Source: Chromera velia
Lineage: Eukaryota > Sar > Chromeraceae
DNA: 64,000 nucleotides
Direction: 5' to 3'
Assembly: GCA_018398765.1 (NCBI GenBank)
Contig: JAHBMJ010003212.1
Coordinates: 28,126-92,125, forward strand
Shown here: positions 24,806 through 35,677 of the stretch, one piece after another
Layout of the letters: each line of letters opens with the position of its first letter
How positions within the stretch are numbered: position 1 is the stretch's first letter
Notes under the pieces: model-generated
Databases searched by the model: none
The model's input: only the letters and a program-made list of their open reading frames with translations
Told to the model about the DNA's origin: nothing
Made by a program: the position numbers and the translations under genes

Positions 24806-25879
24806 TCAGTAGTAGTCTCTAGGTCCCCCCTTGCCCCCCTGACGCACATCCCCGTAGTAATTCGGGTCCACATCGGGTTGGTAGGCCAGGGGACGGCTGT
24901 AGTCGGGTCGGTTTCTGGAGTCGGGTCCGGAGGGGGGGGGCTGCTGGTGTTGGTAGACCTCAGGGTATATCCCTCTTCCCTGGGCCTGGGGGGGGGGGCC
25001 TGGACCGCCTGGTGCCTGGCTGTATCCGTCATGGATTCTGGGTCTGCTTTCCCTCCCTGCCCAGGGATTCCACTTTGAGTTCCTCCACCTCTGCTGCACA
25101 CCCCTTCCCCATGGACCCATCGGGTCGTCTTCCTCGTCGTCCTCTTCCTCTTCTTCTTCTTTGCTTGAGGAGTTGAAGTTTGAGAGGGAAAGGAAGACGG
25201 GCATCAGGGAAAGCAGCGTTGCCATCAGTGAGATATACCAGCAGACGAACAAACCTGCCATGGCGCTAGAGGAGCCGCATCCGGGCAAACGGATGTAAAT
25301 CGATCGAAGGAATGCTGTTGCACAAAAGGTCCACGTGATGAATGCAACGACCTGAAGGACACCAGCTGCGATAAAGGCATACGCCGCGTATTGGCTGTAG
25401 TTCTTTTTGACTTTCCGCTTATACACGTGGTCTTTGCCTTTCCAGATGTAGGCAATGAAACCCCATCCGGCGATTGCCAAGCAAATCGATACTGCAACCA
25501 TAAAGGTCAGAGCAATGGAGCCCCCATAGAGAGCATGCATCCCGCTGCACAGCTCCTGAAAGAGAAGTCCCCCGGAGGCACTCTTCATGGCACACACCTG
25601 TTCGAAACCCATCCGGATGCTTGATGGCTCCTCTTCTAGTGGGAAAACGTCTTGGATCTTTTCTGCGGGAGCGTTCGTGTATTTTCCGAGTCCGACAAAA
25701 TCACCATTAATCATGGGCTCGACCACCGCCCAGATCGTCCAGAGGCTGGTCTTGACGGTAATCTTGGTGTTCAGAAGACCAACAATGATCAGTTTGTTGA
25801 TCCAGAAAGGCATGAACATGGCCACTAGCCAGACCACAGTACCGGCAAGGGAGAAGCCAAGTGTGAAGTACGTCTTCAT
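24806..25879 (-). CDS. Four-transmembrane protein with an acidic, Pro/Gly-rich tail
   Basis: A single uninterrupted frame runs from ATG at 25879 (MKTYFTLGFSLAG) to TGA at 24806, 357 aa. The frame is open for 22 further codons upstream but has no earlier ATG. Four hydrophobic segments follow: about residues 5-27, 120-145, 163-190 and 207-233. A loop of roughly 90 residues between the first and second contains two cysteines in FEQVC and LFQELC. After the fourth come an acidic run (EEEEEEDDEEDD) and a disordered Pro/Gly/Tyr tail. The topology resembles claudin/PMP22-type or similar tetraspan proteins, but I see no diagnostic motif. It is intronless, unlike its neighbours, which may mean a retrocopy origin. 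Function unknown. Confidence 0.75.
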   Translation of the reverse strand: MKTYFTLGFSLAGTVVWLVAMFMPFWINKLIIVGLLNTKITVKTSLWTIWAVVEPMINGDFVGLGKYTNAPAEKIQDVFPLEEEPSSIRMGFEQVCAMKSASGGLLFQELCSGMHALYGGSIALTFMVAVSICLAIAGWGFIAYIWKGKDHVYKRKVKKNYSQYAAYAFIAAGVLQVVAFITWTFCATAFLRSIYIRLPGCGSSSAMAGLFVCWYISLMATLLSLMPVFLSLSNFNSSSKEEEEEEDDEEDDPMGPWGRGVQQRWRNSKWNPWAGRESRPRIHDGYSQAPGGPGPPPQAQGRGIYPEVYQHQQPPPSGPDSRNRPDYSRPLAYQPDVDPNYYGDVRQGGKGGPRDYY

Positions 25880-27032
25880 CCTGCCGTCCCTTCGTCGGAA
25901 TAGGCGAGCCGGAGTGTACGAAGAAGAAAGGATTGGAAGACTCACAGCTCGGCCGGTGAGAAAGGTCCAGATTTGAGAGGTTTACAGCGTACTCTGTCCG
26001 GAAGAAAAGTGATGGACGTTTTCTCTAAGCTCTCTTCCCTGTCCGCGGAGTGTCATGCAGCTACAGGGACACATTGAATGACCTACTCTGTTTTGGGTGT
26101 CTGTCGCCTCGGGGGGCAGCTCAGCTCTGCTGAGATCAGCCGAGAGGCCCTAGCTGAGATCGCACGGATCCGCATAACGCATTTTTTCATTTTTGGGGGG
26201 GGGGGTTCGGTTCNNGGGGAGGGAAGGAGGTAGAGAGAACAAGAGAAAGAGAGAGACAGGGATGGAAGGAAGGAAGGAAGGAAGGAAGGGAGGAAGGAAA
26301 AAAAGAAGGAAGGCTCCATTGAAAAGTCATTCGGTCGCGGAACTTATTCTTGAGACCAGGATGCGCGTTTACGAGCGAAGAATCATGGAAGCAGTAATTA
26401 ATCGGTTGCATGCATTGCACTGCATCCACATGTAAGCAATACATAAAGAATGAGAAAAGTGTTTGTATCAACGACTATACTAGTCTGTGCTGGACAAACC
26501 GGAACTTATCAGAAGTATAAACCTTGTAAAGCCTTGCATTACCTTCCATCATAGTACATCAGAGACTTTGAGATCAAATTTAAGCCTTGTAACGTCAAAA
26601 CTAGCCCTATTGCACTCCTTATTCCCAATTATACCTACAGACTTAATTCCTAGCTTAATTCTTTATCATATATTTTTTTTTCCTTCATTTTCTAGTTTTG
26701 ATAGAGAATTATACAAAATTTTTATTATTTATTTTCATTTTTTGAACGATCATATTTTATTTTAGGATTAGGATTACGATTTATGTCTGGAGGATTGGCC
26801 TCCCGCGCCAATGCCGAATATCCCACGTGCAGCTTCCAAAAAAAGCACCTAGATGCATCAGACCTCCCTGGCAATCAATCCAGAAAAAATATTCTCGTGA
26901 TGGGTGAATTCGCGTTGTTTAAGATTGTTTTGCTCTAACTTTTTCCATGTCATGATCGTTGACTGGTCGGATTCTGTCAAACATATCGTTAAACACATGT
27001 TTTTTTTTCTAAACATTTTTTTGTCAGGGCCC
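25880..27032. other. Intergenic DNA
   Basis: This is the upstream flank of the four-TM gene, followed by a GGAAGGAAGG microsatellite at about 26219-26306 that contains two Ns, and by AT-rich DNA. No gene or clear element is seen up to the MITE at 27033. Confidence 0.6.
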
Positions 27033-27616
27033 TTAGGGGGGGGCACTCTTGGGCTCATATAGGGTTACAAGTGCAAAAATAACATAAAAAATGAACCAAA
27101 AAACATTTGAACGAGCTTTTCACACAACCTGGAGGTCCGGCATATTGAGTTACTTTGAAATCAATTACTTTTACTGTATAGCTTATGTGGTTACATGAGG
27201 TTACACCTCTTATTATATATGTCCCCTTGCAAGGTTACAGGCTACAAGGTTACAGGCGGTCTTGAGGTCCGTAACCAACCAAAAAGTCAACTTTTAAAAA
27301 CTCTTCAAATCACTTCAAAAACACTTTAAAATGCATGCAAACGAAGGTTACATCACTTTTGAAGAGGGTCATTTTAGGTTACAGGTTATAAGGTTACAAG
27401 GGTTTTGGCTACAAAGTGAAAGGGACACATCGTTTTTCATTATAGTTTCTCATGTAACCTTAATCAACAGAAGATGTTTTCAATATTTTTAGATGTAACC
27501 TGATGAGATTGATCGATTGGGACCACTTTTGAAGTAAGGGTAACATTACAGGGGGGTATACCCTTATGTATAGGGGGTGTTAAAACCTGTAACCCAATAT
27601 AAGTGCCAGGCCCTAG
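27033..27616 (+). mobile_element. hAT-like MITE, copy 1 (GGTTAC-rich)
   Basis: The element starts TTAGGGGGGGGCACTCT and ends in a diverged reverse complement (GTGCCAGGCCCTAG). It is flanked by the perfect 8-bp direct repeat CAGGGCCC at 27025-27032 and 27617-27624. It aligns along its length with the copy at 56548-57130, in the same orientation (shared AACCTGGAG, AGTAACCAACCAAA-like and TTTTAAAAAC phrases). The interior repeats GGTTAC/GTTACAGG and encodes nothing. An 8-bp target duplication with a YTAGGGG end fits hAT-type mobilisation. Confidence 0.85.
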
Positions 27617-28079
27617 CAGGGCCCCGGCATACCCCCGGAGCCTGTGGAGGGGGTATCCTGCATTCTGCATGTCTATATAGCTCTGTCCGTCCGTCACCCA
27701 AATTCTAAAATGTGCCTCTCAAGCATGTTGCACAGAGCAGCGATCGTATTATAATTTCTTCGCTCCTCATGATATGTGCCTCTCAAGTAACTCGCACGGA
27801 GTTGCATATGCACGGTCCTGAAAAGCATATTTTATGCACGTTGCCGTGGCCCCCGCCACTTTGCGCAGGCAAGACATGCCCAAGTCGATCCCTGATGCTT
27901 TACATCAATTAAGTTAGCCGACCCCCTAAATGGCCCCCCGAGGCACTCACCCAACTGGTTGGGTGTATCCCGTTAATATATGTTGGTGCATGTCACTGGA
28001 CCGCGGCCGGAGAAAATGCATGCATGTAAGCTATAGAAATTTGGGCCGCGGCGGGGAACGTACGATGTGCGTGCTTGCA
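27617..28079. other. Intergenic DNA
   Basis: A short phrase, ATGTGCCTCTCAAG, followed by a GCAC.GAGC-like string, occurs twice about 65 bases apart (27711 and 27775). Otherwise no feature is recognised. Confidence 0.5.
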
Positions 28080-29264
28080 ACATATGTTGCTATGTTGAAG
28101 TTCAAGATGTTTCCTCATCTTCTCTCTCTGTGACTGAGGACCACTCCTCTTCTCTTCAAGCAGCTTCAGGGCATTCTTCTGTTCTTCGCAACGCATCTGT
28201 TTGCGCAGGCTGGTCATTTCAATCATGTTCTTGCTTTCATCATAGAAACCCTCATCGCAGTTATGTACTCAGCTGCTAGATGAATCTTGACGAGTTTGAT
28301 TGTTTGGACAAGGTGAACGACCTGTCTGTTTGTGGGCGTCGGATGCAAGCAGGAGTGGAGAACTGGTTTTGAAGGGGGTCTTCCTTTAATCTGCAGAAGG
28401 AGAAGGAGTCGGGTGGACTATAGTCCATGAAGCATTGCGGCTTCTGTTTATGAAAGAAAGGAGATGGCTACAGTGAGACAACTTTCTGCAACAGCGCCTC
28501 TCAGCAGTCAAAGATGACTGGCAGAGGTATCTCTGTGGATCTCTCAAGTGCAGCTTCTTGTTGGGATTGAAATTTGTTTCGCAAGTGAAGGAAAACCTTG
28601 CAAATGACCTCCCGTGGTGTGTTGATCTGTCTCTTTCTCTCTCCTCGATGGTTATTTACGTGCCTCAGTTGATACTGTGAGCAGCCTGTATTGTTTCTTC
28701 CTGGTCTTCAACGTTCCATTCTACTTATGAGTGGTGACTGAACAAAGCAAGAGACAGGTCTGCAATGTTTTGTTTGCTTGTCGTCTCACCCTGCGTGAAG
28801 TCTTCCAGAGGGAGAAGAAAAGAGTTCTGATCGTGGACGCTCGTTCTGTGTGCTGTGCGGAGTGTGCCGTTTCGCCTATACCTCTCGCCTATGCCGGATG
28901 GACGTCCTGAGTGAGAATGGGATGGTTTTTTGATTTGTGAGTGTCTGGACGTGCACTGATACACAGAGAGGTAAAGTCTGAATTGTGTGCGCTGTGTGGA
29001 GGGCCGCCCACCCACGTTCATGAGTCTGTCATGGGCTAATCATTCCGTTGAATGAAGACGATTCATGAGGCAGTCGTTACACCTTTCAGAGCGGTATGCT
29101 AGGCGGTATGTTTGTTGAATCATGCTGTACCTGGTTGTATTGAGTTCGTCTGGCTGTGTTTTCTGAAGGTTTTGTGAACGGATGGATTCAATGACTTCTA
29201 AATAGGTACGTGGGGACTTCGAGTGCCTTAAGCTTCTGTACCTATCCAGATCCAAATCAGTCAA
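28080..29264 (-). CDS. Unrecognised minus-strand coding segments
   Basis: Three minus-strand stretches look like coding sequence. At 29264-29040, about 75 codons include TDLDLDRYRSLRHSKSPRTY and LEVIESIRSQNLQKTQPDEL, ending in TGA. At 29021-28725 is a polar, Ser/Arg-rich stretch. Near 28270-28085 lies a charged coiled-coil-like segment (MTSLRKQMRCEEQKNALKLL). I could not link them with confident splice sites, and they match no family I know. They may be exons of one gene or remnants. Their composition is their only support. Confidence 0.3.
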
Positions 29265-29560
29265 TTTGTAAATATCCCTTCTACCTTATCAGCAACGGAT
29301 GGCCGGGGGGGGATAAATACATGTAAGGACTGGGAAGATGGAGTAGCAGATCCCTGCCTGAAAAGAAGGAAGGAAAAAGACTCTGCTTGAATCCGCTTTT
29401 CCAACGCAAGAGAACAAGAAGATAAACATGGATGTATGTAGACGTCCAATCATTTTCTTTTCATTCATTTTTGAGACCTCTCTTCTCAAACAGTTTTTCT
29501 TTTTGTACTGAGCATCTGTTCTTTGTGTAACCTGTTTTATGGTGCCGTTAGTTGTTAATT

Positions 29561-30533
29561 ATGGCGGTAGCGGAGGATGATTTTGTTTTTGAGTGGCCGG
29601 TGTTTCTTTCTCTCATCACTTATTCAGGAGTTGGACCTCCGGTTTGAGGCCATGAGATCCTCCGGTCTGGGGGGGCAGTCTGTGAATACATCCGAGACCG
29701 CCGTCAGGGCCACTCACCTCCCTCCAAGCTCTCGGTGGTCGTCAGAGAGAGCTCCTTGCAGATCGAAAACAGGAAAAAGGCCCTCACTCTAATTTGTACA
29801 CGTCTGTTTGAAAAGCAAAAGGCGCAGGAACAAGAGGTCAGTTAGACGGTGGGTAGGTGGCTTGGGCTGGGGTCAGGAGAGCGTCCCGTGGCAGTGTGTG
29901 TAACACTGTATGGATTCATTTTCATGTATGTATTTTCGTGTGTGTATGTATGTATGTATGTATGTATTCTGCATGTATGAAAATGAATCCATACAGGCTT
30001 GGGGTGGGGTCAGGAGAACGTCTCATGGCAGTGTGTATGGACGTGTTGAAAAATCTAGACAAAAAGCAGAATAAGGTCCCCCCGTAGAGTCTCTGTCTCT
30101 GTGTATATTTTTTTGCCACTGCTTGTACTTGAGGAAGTGTACGTGGTGGTCGGGGAGAGGAGGGCGCCCCTCTGTGTGCAGTCTTCGGTGACATGCGTAT
30201 GTGTTCATTGCGCTTGTGATGCGCTCTGACCAGAAACAAAACGCAACTCCGGACTCCTGACTTCTTTTCTTCCCTGGCTCTCTGCAGGCAAAGGCTTCCG
30301 AACGAGAGAAGCAGGTGATCGCTGGAGATCGGTCGGAAAAGCGCAGGACTTTCAACTTTTAGCATAATCGAGTGACAGATCATAAAGCCGGTACGAGCCA
30401 ACCTGACGTGAGAGCGTTCTTAGAAAGCGCAGAGGGGCTTTCCGACTTTTATGAAGTTCTTGAAGGCATTGAAAAGGAGGAAATTGTAGAACAGGCTGCA
30501 AAAAACGATTCTCAGTGCCTTTCGTGCATGTAA
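29561..30533 (+). pseudogene. Remnant of an organellar class-I peptide chain release factor (RF1-type)
   Basis: Three exons follow the RF1 order: 29561-29599 ([11 protein letters not shown]), 29628-29836 and 30288-30533. Exon 2 holds [20 protein letters not shown], the GGQ catalytic motif of class-I release factors. Exon 3 holds AGDRSEKRRTFNF and then NRVTDHKAG, the conserved motif after the GGQ domain. In bacteria and organelles such proteins release finished chains at stop codons. Two defects are visible: a one-base frame change in exon 2 after THLP, at about 29725, and an in-frame TAG at 30360-30362 where the family normally has proline. The frame stays open to TAA at 30531-30533 for more than 50 codons after that TAG. 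The codon-recognition half upstream was not found. Assembly errors could mimic a broken gene. The intron between exons 1 and 2 would be only 28 nt. Confidence 0.7.
29859..30038 (+). repeat. Direct duplication around a hairpin in the release-factor intron (case C)
   Basis: About 43 bases (GGCTTGGGCTGGGGTCAGGA, continuing through GGCAGTGTGT) at 29859-29902 recur at 29996-30038 with a few changes. Between them a perfect 19-bp inverted repeat (TGTATGGATTCATTTTCAT at 29907-29925, complement at 29977-29995) encloses a TATG microsatellite loop. Confidence 0.88.
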
Positions 30534-30954
30534 ATAGGTAAGTACAGGCTTTAAAGCCTACTGTACAAGGGCCATATTAGAAGCGTTCAAAGTTCAGCCG
30601 TCGTTTACTTATATATAATGAATCTAAAGTAAGTCTACAACAAGGTTTTTTTGAAACTGAAAAATTGTGAGTGAAGTGGCAAGTTAACAATTAATGTAGA
30701 CTGAAATATGAAGACCTATATAGATAAAGACTACTAGGAAGACTGTGGTATGGATCGTGGTGCTCGTCGCGGGGAGACGTGCACTCAATCATACATATAG
30801 GACTCTAGATAGAACTCTAGGCAGGGCAGTCATGACTTTGCATACAAGTATTATGTAAATCGAATTTGTGATTTTTAAAAAAGTTTTTTTAATGAGAATA
30901 TCTCTATTAATGTGCATAATTATCTAAATAATTATATAAAGAAAATTTGCTAAT
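30534..30954. other. Short AT-rich interval
   Basis: No gene is seen. It ends at the candidate target-site duplication GCTAAT (30949-30954) of the following LTR element. Confidence 0.5.
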
Positions 30955-33935
30955 CGTAGGGATGTAGGCCCTCAGCTAGTCGTAGCTGGGATCAGCTCCT
31001 ATATACAGATAAAGGTTCTGTCATGCATGAGTAGTTCTGCTATCTCTGTTCTATAAGATAAACAACAGATGTCTTCATAGAGACTGCATGCTGCACAATT
31101 AATTCCCGGTATGCATGCATGCATGCGCCCTACGCACGTTATGCGCGCGTACTTCATTTCATCCTGACACAACTGTTTGTCAGACCTTCACAACGCTATG
31201 TGCCCCCTCCCTCTAGAGTGGCGTCTCGCCACTTCATCAGCATGAGGCAATTTGATCTCAAAAAGGTGCGGTCCATACAAAACGGTCTCGAATCTATGCA
31301 AGTCACCTCAAGTCATGTTCTCCTTCTTCCAGCTTTTACTGCTGATTAGGCTTATGATGACTGATTACAAAGCAGGCTCTCTTTTCTCATATGAAAAGCG
31401 GGATAAAGAATCGTTCACAGGATTTGAACCTGGGATGCAGCAGCACATGAGATGAATTGTTTCTCTAATTGGCTAATCCGTAGCTAATACAGCCACCTCT
31501 GCCTACTTCAACTCTTGCTCTCTCTTTTTCTGATCGATCTGAATGTTTGCCTTATTCCAGCCGTCATGCTACGCAAACAGAGTCTTCCCTTTCTAGCCAT
31601 CACTCACTGTCAGCTCTTCTTCTCTTCCTCTCTTTGCTCTGTCTCCTTAGACCTCTGAATGTCTGCCTTATTCCAGCCGTCATGATACGCAAACAGAGTC
31701 TTCCCTTTCTGGCCGTCACTCACTGTCAACTGTCAGCTCTTCTTCTCCTTCTCTCTATGCTTTCTTCTCTCACTGCCACCTGCTCTTCTGTCTCCTCCTT
31801 TCCTCTCTCACCAGTACCATGCCCCCTCCCTTCAACGCCACGCCCCGCGGCTGAGCGAAGGTACAAAACAATTGAAACGATCTCTGAAAAAAAAAAATTC
31901 CTGCCCAACGCAGGCGAGACGGGACCCCAGTATAGGCAAACAAAATCAAACAGACGCGCAAAACCAAAGCAACTGCACGTCCAAACAAAATGAAGGGATG
32001 TGGACGGACAGAAAAAGGAAAGCGTTGAAATGCGACTGTATTCCGTCTCCAACTCTGGCTCACACACTTCATAACATACATACACCCCTCAATGAAACGT
32101 TGCCATCGCATACTGTGCCCACAGTTCAGAGAAATACTTCTGGATGTATTCGTCGTGAGACAGTGTTTAGGTTTCTCCGGACTGGGCACCTCCTGCATCT
32201 CCCTTCATGCTCGGCGTCTCCACCCTGTCGCAGTAACAGATAGAGGCGAGTTGATACGTTTGCACATTCTTCCTCAGGGGAGGCGCTGCGCTCGAACCAA
32301 ACCCCCTTTTCCCTTGCGTATGACCCGTCTCCATGCTACTGCGAAGGTGTACTGACGTGATTCTGTATTGTTGCTCTCGAATTTCACGGGGGTCTCTAAG
32401 TTGGGGCACGGAGTTGCTGCTGAATCTCCCCCACTGCTCTTTCTCCCCCGTCGCTCTAAGACTTACTTGGTTTTCAAGAAGCGACGACTGCCTCTGCCTG
32501 AGAGCGTTGATTTCGGCTCTCTGAATCTCTTGCCTCTTCCACTCCTTTCGCTCCTCTTTCCTTCTTTTTCGGTCCTCCTGCACTGCAACCCTATCCCGTC
32601 TCTCTACTTGCACCTCTACACTCACTCCTTGAAGGGAGGCACCAAGATTTGTCTGGTGGCTATCCCCACGAGCCTGCCGGATGGTATTGATCTCTGCACG
32701 GTGCTTCACCTCCTTTTGCCTCTCTCTCTTTCTCTGTTGTTTCTCTCTCCTTCTCTTGGCTTTCCCCTTCCCAGCTGCTTCGGTTCTGCCGATCATCATC
32801 GGCATGGGTTCCATCACTGGGACGGGCTGGACCAGGCTGAATGACAGGGTTTCTTCACCGCTCGGGTCGTACATGTCAATGTCTCCCTGGTCAGTCGGTC
32901 AACCAGCATCAGAAGACGGCCCTTCCCAGACTTTTCCCTTTTCTTCTGCTTCTTTGGACGTCACCTGAGAGAAAGTACTCTGACCTCTATCTTCTCTCTC
33001 AACAGGCTCTTTCTGGGTGGACAGGTCCACTGGCGCACCAGGGACAGACCTCACGGGCCTCCAATCAGTTCTCCTGTGGGGACTTCTCTCCCGCCTCACA
33101 TCCATCTGCAACCGTTGCGATGCAGACAGGGGACTGTTATTGCTCCCTACTCTCCCTGAAGGTGTTGTTTGCTTCTTTGTGCTGCCGTCTACTAAGCCGC
33201 TTGCTTGTTTGCGGGCCCAGGCTCCAGCGGTCAACTTCTGACTCCTTCGGGTCTTCGACTTCTTCAAAATTCCCTCTGTATCGGCAGGGGATCTTCTCAA
33301 AGGTGACTGTGGATTCCTCTTTTCTGAAGGGGTGGCTGTGGAAGACCCGACTGCAGCCTCCACAAGATTCTCTGCGAGTGTTCTGCCTTCTGCCAGGAGG
33401 GCTTGACCGTTCTTTTGCACATGAAAGATGGAGATGTTCTTGAACCGGTCAAGAGCCTCAAGCAACAGAATAAAATTCCTGAACCGTTCTACTAGCGACA
33501 TGACTGCCAACTGACAAAGAAATTCAAAGGGCTCTGAAAAAGGTGGCTTCTACTGAATTGGACTTCCTACAGTGACCGCGTGCAAAGCTCAATCGACGAG
33601 CAATGTGACTGCAGCACGAAAAGCTGTTCGAACGATCAATCCGAAGAGAGCGCACGAACCGACTGAGGCTGGATCGTGTGCTCCACTGCCATGTAGGGAT
33701 GTAGGCCCTCAGCTAGTCGTAGCTAGGATCAGCTCCTACATACAGATAAAGGTTCTGTCATGCATGAGTAGTTCTGCTATCTCTGTTCTGTAAGACAACA
33801 ATGGATGTCTTCATAGAGACTGCATGCTACACAATTAATTCCCGGCATGCATGCATGCATGCGCCCTACGCACGTTATGCGCGCGTACTTCATTTCATCC
33901 TGACATAACTGCTTGTCAGACCTTTATAACGCTAT
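30955..33935 (-). mobile_element. LTR-retrotransposon-like fossil, minus orientation, about 3 kb
   Basis: Direct terminal repeats of about 245 bp lie at 30956-31200 and 33693-33936 and are about 95% identical by eye, so the insertion is not very old. GCTAAT flanks the element on both sides (30949-30954 and 33936-33941), a plausible 6-bp target duplication. In minus orientation a purine-rich tract (AGAGGGAGGGGG) abuts the downstream LTR, and TGGCAGTGG lies just inside the upstream LTR where a primer-binding site belongs. LTR ends are not the usual TG..CA. The interior carries one minus-strand coding region (about 33.5 to 32.2 kb) for a charged, coiled-coil-rich protein, possibly Gag-like. No reverse transcriptase or integrase is seen, so it is probably non-autonomous. 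As assembled the coding region looks broken about once. An internal 130-bp tandem duplication lies near 31.55-31.74 kb. Confidence 0.7.
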
Positions 33936-33941
33936 GCTAAT

Positions 33942-35596
33942 TACCTTTGGGTCCTACTCTAGGTCCTACTGGAGCGTACGTTCTGTCAGCATAGACTCTG
34001 AGTCTTGAGCTAACTATGGAGTGATAAATAGTGTTATAACATAAATTGTCTGTTTGTTAAAACTTTGTTTTTTCTTCTGTATGTAGTTCGGATAATAGAT
34101 TCTAGATTCTAGAATAGAACTGAGAACTTGATGTCTTATTAATGTTATCATGATTCTTATGTATAAAAATGTAAAAATTATTCTAGAAATTATATTTCAT
34201 CTAGACTTTGATATGAAGTTATGAATCTTATGATCTAGTTTATATAATTTAAAAACATATGGCATAGCATAGCATATAGCATAGCGTTTAATATTGAAGC
34301 AAAACAAAGCATTACATTGAATTATTCATATATATTTACAGTGTGCGCATGAATATTTTTGATTTTTTATAATAGTATATTCGATCCCTAATACTCCTTG
34401 CTATAGTATAACGTCTAAAGTAACATGTATTCTAAGGTATATAGTATTTAATGAAAACCTAGCCTAAAACATACTACCCATTCGTATACTAGGTATAATA
34501 AAACACTGGCAGGTATACATATTTGTAGGCCTAGTTGTAGGCACTTATGCATGCAAGTAGGGCCAGCACTAGGGCCAGCAGCAGTCCCGGTCTCATGCTT
34601 GAGTCCCGCACGCTCGACGCGGCTCGAGAGATAATCATGCACGTGCACGGCAACTGTACATGGCGATCGATTAATTAATTGCCTTGGCTTGGATCCATTG
34701 ACCCATCCATGCATCGACCCGTTCGATCATCAGATAAATTAATGACAGCACGCAACCACTCTCACTTCCGTCGACTGATCAGCTGTTCGATCTCCGCATG
34801 CATGCGTATCAGCCGCATGGTTTCTGAAAACTTCCAACCGAAAGCGAGGCAGCAGGTACACGAGAATGCATGAAGTTCCTTTGTTCCATCATTAAAGGAA
34901 GCATGGACAGAGAGCGGACACCAAGAACAAGTATTCGCTCGATCGGATGAGTTAGATAGTCAGATAGTCAACCATCGCAAAGAATGGTGACCCGAAAAAC
35001 ATGGAAACGTACAGGCAGGGTGCATTTTGGATACGTGAGAGGCAGGCACGCAGGCAGGGAGGATGCAGTTCATGTACGCGACTTGAATGCATCTAGATTA
35101 TCAATGCGATTGAGTCAATGAATGAATGAATGGATCATGAATCAAAGATCCCCTGTTAAGACAATTGAAGAGTCTTCATTGCCGACTCAAGAAGGGCAAT
35201 TCTTCAAGAAGACGGTGGACGACGGTGGACACATCATGCATGCATGCGTGTGCACCAGCAGACAGTCAGGCGGTCCTTCGACATATACGGAAGCTGCCTC
35301 GATCGCAAATAAACAACAGACGCATGCATAAACAACAATTGATTAACCTTCCATTCCGGACTTTCCCTTCCCTTCCCCACAGGACCCACATTCATCCATC
35401 CATCCATCCACCCACCCACCCATCCGTCCGTCCATCCAATCCATCCATCCAACCATTGCATGGCAACGCATGCCCCCACCGATCACTGGCCAACCTTAAT
35501 TAAGGCTCTGGCGTGGTCGCTTCATTTTTTTTTTTTTAACAAAGCAACGAAGAAGGAAGGGCCTCAGGAGAGGTTCCATTCAACGTCGCTTATGGC
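33942..35596. other. Intergenic DNA
   Basis: This is AT-rich DNA with short CATCCATCCAT runs (about 35390-35450) and several ATGCATGCAT palindromes. No gene is recognised. The last stretch, to 35600, is the extension after the alveolin stop described separately. Confidence 0.5.
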
Positions 35597-35677
35597 TCAC
35601 TTGCTTCCCCAGAAAAACTCCCACACTCTCTTCCACCACGCACCAAGTCTTTCCCAGAGGGTGAGCTTGGTGTCCCC
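35597..35677 (-). other. 26 open codons after the alveolin stop
   Basis: Directly after the TAG, the same frame completes the interrupted repeat (GDTKLT) and continues LWERLGAWWKRVWEFFWGSK before a TGA at 35597-35599. The segment is aromatic and amphipathic, unlike random translation. It may be the ancestral C terminus, cut off by a recent stop, or a read-through extension. Confidence 0.5.

Noticed and set aside
30288-30533. Autoregulation of RF1 by read-through of its own UAG, as in bacterial RF2 frameshifting
   Set aside because: The gene is nuclear and intron-containing, so it would be translated by cytosolic ribosomes that use eRF1. An organellar RF1 could not sense its own stop there. 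The additional frame change also points to decay.
31395-31490. tRNA-like string (GGTTCAAATCC on the minus strand)
   Set aside because: A T-arm-like hairpin and a CAT near the expected anticodon are visible, but neither an acceptor stem nor a paired anticodon stem can be formed. It may be a decayed tRNA-derived piece or chance.
31547-31993. Plus-strand frames across the LTR-element interior
   Set aside because: They follow CT-rich tandemly duplicated sequence and oppose the better-supported minus-strand coding region of the element.
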